DNA from: Urechis unicinctus
Lineage: Eukaryota; Annelida; Polychaeta; Xenopneusta; Urechidae
Direction: 5' to 3'
Assembly: GCA_034190875.2 (NCBI GenBank)
Contig: JAXDRA010000251.1
Location: 53,501-117,500, forward strand
Length of the DNA stretch: 64,000 bases
Shown piece by piece: positions 26,101 through 40,316 of this stretch. Position numbers and translations under genes: made by a program. The notes beneath the pieces are model-generated. The model was not told the DNA's origin. It made no database searches and saw nothing but the letters and a program-made list of their open reading frames with translations. How positions within the stretch are numbered: position 1 is the first letter of the stretch; each line of letters begins with the position of its first letter.

Positions 26101-26646
26101 GTTTCTTACGTTCCCGAAAGACCTAAAAACGCGCAATTCTTTGTGTAAGCTTGTTTGTAAGAATTTAATTTAAGTCGTTTATGATTTCATAGACCTTCTA
26201 AGCTTTGTAACCCAAGGTTGTATAAACGATGGTCTGTCAGTAGTAGGTTGGTTGGAATAATAATGGTTGGTAATATCGGAAGGCAAAAAGGGCTGGTCGG
26301 CTCATTTGTTTATTTTAATCACCAATATGGTTGGATATATAAAATGGCCATAATGGTTGGTTATATAAAATGGCCAAAATGGTTGGTTTTATAGAAAAGT
26401 TCCAAAATGGTTGGTTTTTTGCATGACAAAACTATCGCGACTATTTTGGTACAACCATTTTGGCCTATAATTTTCATAATCTTCTAAAATAAGTTTTGAA
26501 TGAAGATATTAACTGAAAGCTGCACAAGGCAGATGTATAATATTTTGCACCCGCGATATCACATAATTTGAGCTCCAAAAAGCGAAATAAACGAATGAAC
26601 CAAAATGGTCGGTTTTGTCGATATTGTCCAAAATGGTGGCAATTGT
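23167..26646 (+). repeat. Right part of ~9-kb unit, copy B
   Basis: This holds a 3-unit 36-bp repeat (23,495-23,606), then sequence matching 12,107-14,548 without the LINE, then the CCAAAATGG array (about 26,320-26,645). The LINE target is intact near 26,080. It also lacks the 12,056 hairpin segment. No gene is seen. Confidence 0.85.
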
Positions 26647-27085
<439 letters not shown>

Positions 27086-27135
27086 ACAACAGAAACCCAA
27101 ACGCTTTACGACGCAACAAAAACCATTTTGCGACA

Positions 27136-27690
27136 ATATGGTGAATTTGTTGTGGCGGGAATTAAATGTTTGCATCTATGTCATGGGGTATGTCTTTCAT
27201 CCCTGTCTGTATGACGGCGAATCTTAATTTTAAATGATAATAAGCGATAGAATTAACGTGCAATGCATGTTTGATTAACAACGATTCATTTATTTCACAT
27301 TGAAAGAAGTACTATCCAACGTAATTCAAACATGGAGCAGCAAAGGCTTTAAATGTTTGGCGCTTTCGAGTGCCGGGTCAGGCGCATGAATAGATATATC
27401 TACACCGAGATACGCCCACTGTGAAACTGGAAGTGGCTCAGGAACGCGTGGGATGGAACGCGCAATATGTGTCGAGAGTCTACATATGAACTTGACAGGG
27501 GTCGGCTTTCTTAACATTGAGAAAACTCGAACATAGTTCAGTATCATTCCACATCCTGTCCGAGGCCTATACGCTCCGTTGCTAAATGATCTTCGATGTT
27601 GCAAGCGAGGTTAAGCCCCAATCTTGCACACATTCCACATAAGTGTTATCCTCTGCTACTTATATAACAACACTGATGTAGTAATAGTTA
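27136..27690. other. Stretch between TIR and Tigger, no gene seen
   Basis: No recognisable coding sequence or repeat was found. A 92-codon minus-strand open frame (27,326-27,604) has no known motif, and I treat it as chance. Confidence 0.5.
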
Positions 27691-27692
27691 TA

Positions 27693-29980
27693 CAGTACAA
27701 CCTCCTTAAAGGGGACGCCTCCGTGGCCGGACTAACATCCCCTTCAACGAGGCATCCCCAATAGCGAGGTCCCACCAACCCTACACAACTAAAGAACATG
27801 CAGGTGTCCATAACCAACAGAAAACTACAGGGCCCGACCCAACGCACAAAAAGCAAGTAAAATGTGAACAATTAAATCATCTCACAACTTGAATTTATTA
27901 TTTATTACAAATAACAAAAAGACACACACAATTGTGTTCAATGAACATACGGTAAAATCGGCTTGGCTTGTCCCATCAGAGTTCGTATTTTACTTCCACA
28001 TATCCGGTTTGTAATTACTTTTGAAGAATTGGTCCAAACGCGATTGGGTGGTTTCTTCGGCTGCCATTTACACGTTTTCTATGTGGCGCAGACTACAATA
28101 CACAACGTGATCATCGCCGTAGCCTTGCTCTTGAGCGAATCGTCTCAAATAATCCAGAGCATATGTCGTTCTTTCTTCGTCATGCGCGGGCTTTCGTCGT
28201 CGTCGTCAGTGTCGTCGTTGTTGGGGCAGCGCGTTTTTGACTGACTTGCTCGAGGAGAGTGGCATGGTCGTATTCGCCGCTTGTCGGAAGGGGATCATCG
28301 AGTGACAAGAGTCGATCGAACTCCTCTCTTGGCATGGTTGGCGTCAAAGAGACGTCGTACAGGTCACCATCGAAATCGTCAACGGCGGGCTAGTTGGTTC
28401 AAGTGAAGCCGGCTTTACGGTAATAGTTGGCGATGGCCACGGCCTTTACCATCGACCACGAAGATGGCGTCGAGAAGGCTAATCTGTCGGGCAACTCGCA
28501 GTGCTTGTACCGATTCGTCAGCGTCAAGGGCATTTATGATTCGTCCATTCAACGCGGCGCTACGGTAATGTTCTTTGCAGTATCCGTATCACTCCTTGGT
28601 CCATCGGATGGATCAGACTCGTGGTGTTGGGCGGCAGGAAGTGTAAAGTGATGTTGCTCTACGTCACCTGTGGCGAGTGGGCAGAACAGTTGTCGATCAA
28701 CAGGCAGACCTTAAGTTGGTTGAAGTAGAGCTTTCGGTCCCATTTAGCCAGCCAGTTTGCGAAGATCTCTCCCCTCATCCATGCATTTTTCAAAGAAGCG
28801 TACTCGACCGGCAGTTTTGTGGTATCTTTCGGAAAACAACGCGGGCGTCGACTTTTACTGATGACGAGCAGCGTTTCCGTCCATATTGGCGCAAAGCAGG
28901 TCGGTGATCCTTTCCTTGACGGCTTTCCCTCCGGCGAATTTCTCCTTGGGCAGGCAGTGTTCCTTGTCATTGAAGGCCCGGAAGTAAAGGGCCATCTCGT
29001 CAGCGTTGAATATGTCCTGGTCACTGAAGTCGGCGGGAATTTTAGGAAATTTGTCTTGGAGCCAGTGGCGGGCGGACGGGTTATCGGCGTCTTGTTCTTC
29101 ACCTTGCTGCTTTTTGAAAGCTACGTTGAACCGTGATTTCAAGCGCCAAAGCCAACCAGATGATGCATTGAAACTCGGCACTCTCTTCATTTACGCTAGC
29201 TAGAGAGCCTTTGATTGAATTTCTGTTCCGGACAGTCGTGCGCCTTGGGCCCACTTCTGTTTGAACCACGTAAACAGTGCCTTATCCAGTTCTTCGTCTC
29301 CACCCGCTCTCTTTCTTTTTCGGCTTTCGTATTGGCCGGCTCGTTGTTGCTCCAAGATGTCATTGCTGTTCTTTACTAAGCGCGATATGGCAGATGTGGA
29401 CACTTCCAGTTTTATGGCGATTGTAGCTTGGCTTTGGCGACTTTTTTTTAGTTCTTTCAGGATCTCTAATTTCATCTGTAGGGTGAGGTCTTTTCTTCGA
29501 GGCATTGTGACATTTTATTTGGCAGATTGATGATGAATGATGACACTTCTGCCTTTAAAACCTCCCGACTTGACACTTGATCAGGGAATCAAGGCGTCAA
29601 TGTGAACTCACTGGGCTCCGCAACCACCGGAAACGGGAATTGGGTACGCTGACAATGCACAATCGTAATCTCCAATCGTAAGTCACGCTTGTTAGTCAGC
29701 CGCCAGCATCCCCTAGATGATTTAACTACCTCATCAACTTCGTTTAACTCGGGTGATCAGAGGTCGGGTGATCAGAGATCGTTAAGTAATCAGGATTAAG
29801 CCGTTACAGTCGATGGAACTTAAAATCGATCGATGGCAACACGTCCGTTTTAACGAGGCGCTTCGTCTGGAATGTCCTGATTAACCGATTGAAATAGCAT
29901 TGCTTGGAATGGTTTCCCGGTCTGCGTCCCTATCATCGAGGAATCCCCATTGGCGAGGTCTTGTTAACGAGGTGGTACTG
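27693..29980 (-). mobile_element. Complete Tigger (pogo-group) DNA transposon with TA target duplication
   Basis: The ends are inverted repeats beginning cagtacaacctccttaa (left) and cagtaccacctcgttaac (right, reverse strand). Each end also has a second, inner segment reading gaggcatccccaatagcgagg or its counterpart. TA dinucleotides flank both sides (27,691-27,692 and 29,981-29,982), the classic target duplication. The length, 2,288 bp, is normal for an autonomous Tigger. It is nested in the 10.7-kb element. Confidence 0.92.
28050..29505 (-). pseudogene. Tigger transposase (CENP-B-like HTH plus DDE), frameshifted
   Basis: The N-terminus (from 29,505) is MPRRKDLTLQMKLEILKEL, a CENP-B/psq-type helix-turn-helix, followed by the second HTH (LDKALFTWFKQKW, LSGTEIQSKA). 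After a frame change comes FNADEMALYF with the first catalytic Asp, then GKAVKERITDLLCANMDG. A further change leads to LLIDNCSAH (second Asp) and LPPNTTSLIHPMDQGVI (third acidic residue), then NYYRKAGF. At least three frame changes and several stops make it inactive. The order and spacing are those of Tigger transposases, which bind the terminal repeats and cut at TA. Confidence 0.92.
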
Positions 29981-30112
29981 TAGACGATTTATATAAATCC
30001 CTGTGGCTACCACTCTTCAGCTCGATATGGTTGTTCGTTTGTCCATGGAGGCGTCTCCGTTGTTCATCATAACGCTTGATCATCCAATGTAGCTCACAGA
30101 CAGGCATGCTTT

Positions 30113-30699
30113 TTGCTCTAGTTCATAGAAATATACACTAATAACTTTATGATAATCGTACAACCGCTATGTTATATCTATTATTTCTGATAATATCCTC
30201 TGTTATTGTGCTAAATTCATAGTTCTCCCTAGGGAACAGATTTCACATGGCCATAATTTGTTTAAAAGGGGTTGGATTTGAAATGCAGGTAACATTAATA
30301 TCACAGCTATCCAACAAGTAAGGCCACTGGTAAACACAATTCTAACACTGAGGCCATGGGTAAATATTGTTTAAAAATCGTTTTTTTACTGTCAAAAGAT
30401 ATGATGAAATATTATTGCATCATTAACTGAGTAAATTGGGCATGTGTTATATTGTCAATAAACTATAAAGTGATTAAAAAGGTCACTTGTATGACAATTA
30501 TGCATGTTCATTGACATTTCAAGCATAATTAAGAGTTTGTGGCACATCTAATTGAAACCAGCACTGTTTATTACAATTATGCATAGTAAATGACATTTCA
30601 AGCTTAATTAAGAGGTAGTACAAGGGCCATGGAACATGTGCTGCTCATTCAAATTATTTTCCAAGTAGGGAACGTCCCATTGGCAGTTTTGACTTAAGT
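30113..30699. mobile_element. MITE copy 1, missing its left terminal repeat
   Basis: Nearly identical to the inner part and right end of copy 2 (30,700-31,355). It starts at tgctctagttcatag, just inside where the left terminal repeat should end. The right terminal repeat is intact and abuts the left repeat of copy 2, forming the palindrome at 30,629-30,770. Confidence 0.88.
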
Positions 30700-30770
30700 A
30701 CTTAAGTCAAAACTGCCAATGGGACGTTCCCTACTTGGAAAATAATTTGAATGAGCAGCACAAGTTCCAT
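30629..30770. repeat. 142-bp palindrome at MITE/MITE junction
   Basis: The arms 30,629-30,699 and 30,700-30,770 are inverted copies with one mismatch (gaacatgtg against gaacttgtg), centred on aagtactt. It arises because two 71-bp terminal repeats meet head to head. Confidence 0.95.
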
Positions 30771-31355
30771 TGCTCTAGTTCATAGAAATATACACTAATA
30801 ACTTTAGGATAATCGTACAACCGCTATGTTATATCTATTATTTCTGATAATATCCTCTGTTATTGTGCTAAATTCATAGTTCTCCCTAGGGAACAGATTT
30901 CACATGGCCATAATTTGTTTAAAAGGGGTTGGATTTGAAATGCAGGTAACATTAATATCACAGCTATCCAACAAGTAAGGCCACTGGTAAACACAATTCT
31001 AACACTGAGGCCATGGGTAAATATTGTTTAAAAATCGTTTTTTACTGTCAAAAGCTATGATGAAATATTATTGCATCATTAACTGAGTAAATTGGGCATG
31101 TGTTATATTGTCAATAAACTATAAAGTGATTAAAAAGGTCACTTGTATGACAATTATGCATGTTTATTGACATTTCAAGCATAATTAAGAGTTTGTGGCA
31201 CATCTAATTGAAACCAGCACTGTTTATTACAATTATGCATAGTAAATGACATTTCAAGCTTAATTAAGAGGTGGTACAAGGGCCATGGAACTTGTGCTGC
31301 TCATTCAAATTATTTTCCAAGTAGGGAACGTCCCATTGGCAGTTTTGACTTAAGT
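30700..31355. mobile_element. MITE copy 2 with 71-bp terminal inverted repeats
   Basis: A 656-bp element whose ends (acttaagtcaaaactgcc inward) are exact inverted repeats of about 71 bp. It has no coding capacity. The family is not one I can name. Bordering bases suggest an AGTACT- or TTAA-like target, but this is unproven. Confidence 0.85.
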
Positions 31356-34300
31356 ACTTCTTTCTTCCCTGAAACAATCAACATGTACACATATTAAGCA
31401 AATTACTTGGCACCACTAATCCAGAAATAACAGTTCTATTATTCAACCAAAACTGGAGGCAAGGGATATGTGGTTCAGATTGATGGGTCATCCCACAGAA
31501 TGTTAGGTAGTGTTCCTTGCTGGTACAGCTATAACCTACCATTTGTCCGATTGAATGGTGTAGAACAATAAGAGAGATTATTTTTGAGCTACACAGATTG
31601 CACATTGAGTCATTGTAGCTACAATTTTTGTAATAATCTGTCTGCAGTGTAATGAAGATATCTTACTGATATAGCATCAGATAAAGTTACTTAGTCATGA
31701 AACATCACATGACAGTGCATGGCTAATCTACAAGCTTAAATAACAATTCAGCCTACATCACAATTGTACAACATTTGTATATAATATATATCTACCAAAA
31801 CAGAGATACTGGGAATGATCTGTCTGTCAAATCTATCCTGATTAATACAGTATATTCTGAAGTATATATACCATACCTGGCAGTAGTTTGCTTAGACTGG
31901 GGATCTGAATAGAACTTCTGAAGGCAAGTTGTAGAGCTTGGGTCTGCCTTGCATCCCATTAGAAGCGGTCTGCACATGCATTGATATATTGTTTCACATT
32001 TCACTATTAGTTTCTAGTTATTGAAGACTTGTAATGACTTTCATAATATAGCACAGGCCTTTATAGACCATGCATTGGGTAGTGCCTTTTATATGAAGGT
32101 CACTTAACTAGAATTCATTTTTTAATGCAAAGAAGCCTTTCTTTGGCTTATACCTTGTCACTAGTTAACAGATCACTGAGGAATGAAAAAAACTCCCTTG
32201 TATATTTGATGCATGTTCTGCTGGAGACATCCTGATCTGACTCCCGAGTCACTAAAAATCAAGTTGTTTTTGTTGGCATCGTTAATTCTGGGGTCTACAG
32301 GGCTTGTTGTTCTAGTCAGAGTTGTGGCATAACTGGTACCTGATTTGGCTGCTGGTTCAGTATCTAATAAATAAAAGCACATACATTTTACAATGTGCAT
32401 TGCAAAATTGATATAATTGACACATAACAGACTATGCATTATTTCAGATGTAAACAATGAGAAACAATGCATATGTCTGCCATTGCTACACATTTGATCA
32501 TAATTGTGTGACCTGCATACTGTGTGAGTTTTCAGAATCATTTAATTGATAATTTGATAAAAATCGGACCATGTTACAAAAATGTTGGTATGGTTGAACT
32601 TGTGGTACAAAATTGAAAAATACTTCATCATACAAACAAACAAACCAACTGTGTCAAAGGCAATCCATTTGTGCCAAGTACACGCCCACTTTAGTTATGG
32701 TCAATTCAGGCAGTATTCTCTGAAAGGTTCCTAAGCTAACATCTAACCTAGGTACCTATATTAATGAAACATATGTGGGTAGATTTGTGGAAATATACAT
32801 ATCCGGTTGGTTCAAAATAGAATTTCTTCCATATTCACAGTACATGGGCCCAAACTTTTACAGAGCTCTATATAAATGACAATGTATTTCAATATGCATC
32901 TTTATTAGATATCTAAATAGGAATGGAAGCATGGAGAGCAATGTGGTTAGAAAATAGAGACCCAGTATACAGATGCTGGTTATTTATTTTCACAATATTA
33001 CACCTGGTAAAATGTTTCCACACTCACTTCTACGATACCTTCCAAGGTCAGATCACATAATTCAATGCCAGTAAACTTATGTGAGGCCACATCAGCTGTT
33101 CAGCTGAGAACATTCAATATTATCTACTGTCAAATTACATAATAATCATAGTCATGGTTTTTATTGCACAGATGCTCATTGATTATGCAATCAAATAGTT
33201 ATGCAGTTCAGAGGCCGTTTATTTAATGACTGGTATTATTTGTATAAGGTGACCCTATCGTAATATCTGACACTTTAAAGTCTGTATTTGCATCATCAAC
33301 TTATTCCCTATTTTGATAGACCATCACATTGGCCATTGCCTGGATAGGCAACAGCCGAATATGCATGTGATGTTGTGACTTCAAATTGTAAGTGATATTT
33401 GGTCATGACATCGACAACCTCTTCACAATTTAGATCCAACATCAGAAATATGACTACCCCCAAGTATTGTTTATAATTGCAATCTGAGGACCCGTTGACC
33501 TTTGAGGTCTACCATATTAAGATAATTGGCAATAGTTAAATTTATGAAACACCAATTGACAGTGGATATGCAGCCACTGATATGTGTTGATAAATTTATA
33601 GAACCTACCATGCAAATCATGCAGGGCAGTTAAAACCATCAATGGTGCTGCAACATTAGATTAGTCTCTTCAATCACAACATGCCAAACAGCGCAGTACC
33701 ATACACATTATGGTTATGTCTGACCATAATGTCCATATAACATCATATCTATGCATCATATCTATGCTGCAGCCTAGTGAAGGGAGTGAAGGGTAGCTCC
33801 GGTGGAAAGGTAACATGAATTTATACTCAAACGTCTTGTAAACGAATGCTGTTAACGCCTAAATGGTGTATCACCGATCAGCTGATCGGGGACGTTCTGT
33901 GGAGGTAATTGTGTCATGGATATAAATTCGGTCTGGCTAGGGGTAAAACGCAGATTAGGTAATTCAGAACACGCAGTAATAGAGATAGTGTATTATTTTA
34001 CCGACACAGCTTCTTTTCCGTCCATGTCAGAATGTATTTGTTGGGGAAATCCGTATTTAACAACAAATGTCGCGAATTCACGAAGTAAGGGGCCTAATAT
34101 AGAGTTATTGTTTACGAGTTTCGTAATTTGTGAAATGTCATTATTAGCCGAAATACTGCAACAATCGTTTCATTCTTAACCAGGGCTATGACAAAATAAA
34201 TTAAATTTAATTTTAATGATCATTATTTGTCAGATTAGCAATTTTATGTGACTTGACTTTGATAATCGTCTCCTAGTTTTTCGCTCTATATTTCGCCGAT

Positions 34301-36164
34301 CTGCCGTTCATCTAGGGTCAAAGTTCGAAGCCAGATTATCATGGCTAGGGTCATAGTAGTAATGTGTTTTTATTTTAAGTTTTTTGTTATCATATGGTAT
34401 TCAATGATCCAACAGTGTTGAATACTGTGTGAATAATGTATATTTGATAGTTTGTCAAGAAGGTACCTGACTTTTACATCGCAATTGACCAAGACAAATC
34501 TCTCAACGACATACAGCTTCGGCGCTATGGCAACGATCCGGGTCCTTGGGAGATTTCATATTGCGACTTTGTCAAAGGTTGGCGAAGCTGAGTAGGTCAC
34601 GTTTTTTAAGTTAGTCGATATGGAATTAACCTGATTTACAAATTCAATTGGACTGTTGTAGTCATTTGCACGTTTCAGAGCCATTTGGCCTGTGTGACAG
34701 AAACTGTTGCCATGCTTAAAATACATTAAAATGTTTTTATTTCATCCCACTGAATCTATCAACCCTGCTTATTGGAACATCCCAATGAACTATTTGACCT
34801 GCATTGTTTGGCAAACTCTCCTCTTCTCTCCATCCCGTATCTTTTAACAAATACGGAAGAACTCTGTCATGATACTCAGAATACAACAAAGAGGGGGTTA
34901 TTCGACGAGATATTCTTACTACGTAAACGATAGTAATCGATCTGTGGAATAGACAGTTACCAGGTGTAGGATGATAGTAGCCTGGTGGGTAAAGACAGAA
35001 GATCATTCTCGCGTTGAACAAGGATGCGTACGGGGTTTAGAAACATACAGCGCTACAGTTTACTGGGTAACAGGAGTATACGGAGGTGTCTGGGGGTATA
35101 TGAATCGTTTGGAGGTCTTAGCGGACTGGATAGGCGCATAGGCGCTCGTTGCACTCAGAGCGCGAGAGCAGCTTTTTAGTGGGGAACAGCAAAATAACGC
35201 TGCTGGTGGTTATGTGATATCAATGCTATTAGTGAGTGGCTGTTTCTCAATAAAAGCATTTAGAGGGGTTATGAATAATTCGTCGATTCTATGAAATCAA
35301 TAATACTATCACTAACGCTTCCCAATGTTATGGTAGGTTGGTGATAAGAGTTACTTTTGAATCTGCATGACACCTTTAGTAGTAAATAAGCACATATCCC
35401 ATTTTATACCATTTATGGTGCATCCATGACTAATCAGTAACTGATACAGAAATCTATATCAGGACTGCCATAAAGGTAAAATGATATGCTGAAATGAAAA
35501 TGCTACATATAAATTGTCGTTAAATAGCTCAGTCTATATGGTTATTTTCCAACCTTTCTGCTTAAACAATTTACTTGCTCTATAGCGTGCTATCTACAGT
35601 GACTTCAAAGGCCAATGAACATCATCCTTTGTGTATAGGATTCATAATTGTATACATCAAAGTCTTAAAAATTATTGATGATAAGTAATTAAGGAGTTAT
35701 TCGAGATACTAGTTTTTCACTTATTCGATTACCTTGACATAAGTTTCAGATCAAGGTCGAATCAAAACCTCTCCGTTTTTGCGCATTATTGACGCCTCAC
35801 ATAGCTAAAGTAAAGTACCACAATATTGACGAGATTTCATTTATATGTCAGATTGAGTATACTACACAATATATCCAATCTATCGAACCAGCGTTGTCAT
35901 GATTTAGATCAATCACAAAATGTCACAGTGGGCGATATTAGAAAACCCAGGCTAAGAACCGTGGTTATCAAATACACTTAAGCCACATTATATATATTTT
36001 CTCGCTATCATCTGATTGACTTGGGTATAAGTGTCTAAAATATTGCCATAATATATTCAAGAGTTGTGGTTATTGCTTACCAAATCGCAAGATATTCTCG
36101 GCCCGCAACGTAACTTCATCTCAAAGCACGAGGTGTCTTACGAATTATCCGATCAGCTGAAGCG
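31356..36164. other. Inner region of 10.7-kb element, no firm gene
   Basis: Mostly AT-rich and non-coding by eye. Weak minus-strand exon-like pieces: about 32,350-32,173 (after a tttattag acceptor, Ser/Thr-rich, TLTRTTSPVDPRINDANK) and about 31,980-31,888 (between tgcatgtgcag and a gtatgg donor, PSSTTCLQKFYSDPQSKQTT). A repeated segment at 34,493-34,965 recurs near 60.1 kb. No product is assigned. Confidence 0.4.
34493..34965 (+). repeat. Dispersed repeat, copy 1
   Basis: This aligns in the same orientation with 60,081-60,540, sharing runs such as tttcatattgcgactttgtc and the stretch around aacatcccaatgaac. It is diverged and has no conserved open frame, so it is a fragment of an unclassified interspersed repeat. 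Confidence 0.8.
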
Positions 36165-36623
36165 TTTCGGTTTTCTGGGCCAATATATATCATTGGAAAA
36201 CGTCGAGACCAAATATATATATTTTTAATTCCATCTGTCGAATGTCACGTTGATGGAATATATTTGTGAAGGAAGTAATTCTAAGCAGTATATCAGAAGT
36301 TGGGATTATGATATATCAATTAATAACCAGAAACAAGCTGTTATATGCAGAGTACCAAAATGGTCGTCAGTCCAACATATAAGTCCAATATAAGGGTTAA
36401 AGTCTTGCAATGGAAGAATGTGAATGGAGATAATTTACCAGGTAACACAAATTTTAAATAAAATATTGCAGAACAAAGCACTCAAAAAGCTCTTGACTAT
36501 TTTGGCACTCAGATCGTGTGCCAAGATGTGACTGCGTGCCAAAATAGTGGGTCGATTGTATCAAAAAGTTTGCATTCATATAAATATATATATGTGTATA
36601 TAAATATATAAATATATATATAC

Positions 36624-36683
<60 letters not shown>

Positions 36684-37115
36684 TTATACGAATGTTACCT
36701 TTTTGAGACAATTGACCAAACTTTTTGGAATACAGTCACATCTTGGCACACGACGTGAGTTCGCAAAAAGATTTATTTTACAATTGTTTATTTAAATGTG
36801 ATGTTACATTGTACATTATCTCCATTCACTTTTATCCATTGTAAGATTTTTGCTCAAGCATCGCGCAGGAATTAGTTAGGGGCGGTTGAAAAATTTTATA
36901 TGTTGGACTGATGACCTTTTTGGTACTCTGCCTTCAACCGCTTGTTTCTCGCTATTTTCCGATATATCATTATCTCAACTTCTTGTATGTTGTTAAGAAT
37001 TACTTCCTTCATAAATAAATCTTTTCCTTGTGAAATTTGATAGAGGGAATAAAAAATAAATATATTCTGTTGCGACGTTTTCCAATGAACAGGAGACAGA
37101 TGTACATTGTTCTGG
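36165..37115. repeat. ~950-bp fold-back (imperfect palindrome) with (TA)n centre
   Basis: The left arm (about 36,165-36,580) and right arm (about 36,690-37,115) are inverted copies, sharing for example cattggaaaacgtcg, gaaggaagtaattct, cagagtaccaaaa and gtgtgccaagatgtgactg. The centre is an interrupted (TA)n tract (36,582-36,690). Next to it the arms read gcattcatata and tatacgaatg, resembling the termini of the 10.7-kb element. CCAAAATAG and CCAAAATGG-type motifs occur in the arms. No gene. Confidence 0.85.
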
Positions 37116-37194
37116 ACAAACCGAAATGCTTAGGCAGGTCGGATAAGTTCCTCGTGTATTTTCAGACGAAGTTGCATTGCTGATCTTTTTATTT

Positions 37195-37500
37195 GATGAG
37201 CAAAATGGTTGGTTTATTGTTATGTCCCATTGTTTGTTTCATTGCTATGTTCCAAAATAGTTGTTTTTTTTTACGTGTCCCTAATACCCGAACTTTTTTG
37301 GAACACCCTTTATGGTACACAAAATATGTAAGTTTAATAAAACAATGAAAATCAAAAGTAAGTTTACATAACCGAAACATGTTACTGACAGACCAACAGA
37401 AAACAAGATATGATTATCATATTGAATATATGCTTTGTCGCCAACATTGTCCCAAAATGGTTGTTTTTTTTTTTTTGCTACATGACCAAAATAGTCGCAT
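37195..37500 (-). repeat. Right terminal inverted repeat of 10.7-kb element
   Basis: Reverse complement of 26,783-27,085. The outer end reads, on the reverse strand, gaatgcgactattttggtca, next to the (TA)n tract. A poly-T run has expanded near 37,462. Confidence 0.85.
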
Positions 37501-37680
<180 letters not shown>

Positions 37681-40316
37681 ACACGAGCGAATGTAAACAA
37701 AGCCTTTCAAGGCGATTGGTCAGCCTTGACCACTTTACATGCTCTGTTTCCATGTGATTCTCGCTCGGTCAGTATGATTCCAACGTTTATAGATTGAATA
37801 TCATTCATGTGACAATGAACGTTATTGTTGCGGGAAGAAATTTCATGTACAATAAATTATGAAATACACGTAGTTTACAGTGGTTAGCGAGCTTTGCCGG
37901 GCTGTTCCGAACCTGGGCTCTACCGTTCACACTCACACTTACCGATCTTAACACTACTCCAACGGCCAACAATACCCAGAATCCAGATACAACGTTAATG
38001 TTACTAGATACCTGCAGCTTGGTTGGACAGATCTACCGATTACCATTTACTTTTTTAAAATGTATTTCCTAACGTTCATTTAACTTAACCTTATTGACTA
38101 TTGCCATTGGCCATTTTAGCGAACGGCTTTTGCGCCATCTGTCAGATGTAAACATTGCCTGATCTTGACAGCGGACATGCGCTCCAGTATCACAATAACC
38201 CAAACGCTTCAATTCGGTTGTTGTGTAAGGTAGGGGATCCTGATTCCAGGATCATCGATCCCACTCGTCTTCAGACTTTATGCCCTGTAACTCACAATGT
38301 TTTATGTTGGACTATGACACTAGCCACCACTAGCCACTAGGATGGCTAGTGTCATAGTACACTATATAACAACTCTGGTGGTAGTGCGTTAGTGGGGGTG
38401 GGGTTACTCTTTCAAATGTGATTTTTTTGTTCAAAGGTTGATGATTGATATTTTGCTCCCGACATCTTTGAATTATATACTTGCATCAGTAATGTTGCCC
38501 TTAACCTACCTTTTAAAGTACTTTTATCGGACATGGAAATAGCATGATCTGCTAATATTATGTATCATTGTAATACACTAAAACATTCCTATACATTTGA
38601 TTATGTGTTATATGATAGTTCAGTCATGGACAGTCACACTTTTGCCATCAAATAGTCAGGAGAGTGATCGTTCAGATCTCAATAGTAGCTATCCAAAACA
38701 ACTGTGCTGGTTTGAGTTGACAGCCAAGTTCAACAGCGGCTAGCTAAATAATCAGACCCCAAGTAGGTTTTTGAAGTCAAGAGCCTCTTTTGTCATGGTA
38801 TCTGCCACATCAATATTGGTAATAAAATTGTTGTCAAATGTTCAATGTTTGTAATCCAAACAATTGTTCAAAAGTACAATCACATGATTTGAATCTATCA
38901 TGTATTAGCTATAAATGCCATGGTCATCTGTCAGTTAGTCTTTAAAGCTGTGTATTTGGTCTAGTGTTGATAGGGGTATTAAGCATATCTGAAACCCCAA
39001 ATCACATTTGAGGCCTTTTTAGGACAGTGCAATTCCCAAGATGTAACAAAATGGCTGGTTACACATGACTTGGAAGGTCACTTTGATTGGTTGCCCAGCC
39101 CGGACCTGTTGCATGCCACTTATAAGGTAAAATTTATGGGATCATTATGCAGTAACCATTAATAGTTATGCTCCTCAGTACAGTTTTGCCCTGTCCACCT
39201 GTCTGCTTGTAAACTTTTGGTGTCATATTTTTTTTAAATAATGCAAGTCTCTCTTATAGGGAATACCTGTCTCAAATTAAACATGAACCACTCTTATATT
39301 GATGATCACTTACAAAGTAAATATCAGCGATGCATGACCTTTTGTTCATGAGTGATTTACTCAATGGGGAATAATTCTTGATGGCACGTTTTCTTAAAAT
39401 GCAAGCTAGCAACTTCACATTGACCAAATCTTCCAAACTTTAACTCATAGCTTTATGGCGTTTGACCTCTGACTTAATTAAAATTGCTTGTTCCAGGAAA
39501 AATGTAGCTAAGATATTATTAGCTCATGGGTGTTAGAGTGAATCATTTCTTATAAACTTAAATTATTAGGCTTAAATGCTAAAACTATTTGCATAACTAC
39601 TTGGCGATGGACTATTGTTGCTAGACAAGTGGGTTTGGGGTCTTTTGTTCAGCCCTGGTGTGTCATTGAATACAATGTTATACTATAAACGCTATGATTA
39701 AATGCTGTCATAACTTGTTAATGTCAAAAGCAGCAGAGTTCAATAGCCATACGCCTTCTGTCCTTATTGTTAGGCAGTGAGATTGACTATGTGTTTGTGA
39801 TGACATTTTGCTCAGCAGCGCTCACGATCTGGTAGTGATTAAGTACTTTACCTCCTGTTCTGAACCCAGTATCTAAATTGAATCATATTGGAGATTAATA
39901 TCCTCTGTGTTGGTTAATCTGCCCTATTTAGGAAATTTACTTGTTTAAGATGGGCTTAAGTATCAGCTCTCCAAACATCACAATTATGCTCATCTATCTC
40001 TGCAAGACACCTCCTCATATCAAAGGGAGCAGTGGTTTGCTTTAGGGCCACTAGGCTCTTTCTTAGTGAAAAGAAATATTCTTTAGTCTTATCATTTCAT
40101 GACATTTGGTGATTTGAGATAAATGTGTAGTTAAAGATAAGAATAGTGATGAGGTCATGTGGCTTCATCTACATTAATGACAGTAATGTAGATGAAGACA
40201 CATGACCTCCTCACTATTCTACATAATGAGTTACATTGGCAATATTAAGGTCCATGTGCTAAACCACCATGAAAATTAATTTTCTTCTGCATGCATGTTA
40301 ATGGTCAATTCACAAC
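37681..40316 (+). repeat. Middle part of ~9-kb unit, copy C (left-truncated)
   Basis: Matches 18,420-21,200 with several indels, including a ~120-bp extra block near 38,690-38,830 not seen in B and a loss of ~300 bp around 39,250-39,440. It holds the degraded hairpin at 40,143-40,217. No gene. Confidence 0.85.

Noticed and set aside
28677..29530. Plus-strand open frames over the Tigger element
   Set aside because: Shadows of the minus-strand transposase with HTH and DDE motifs.
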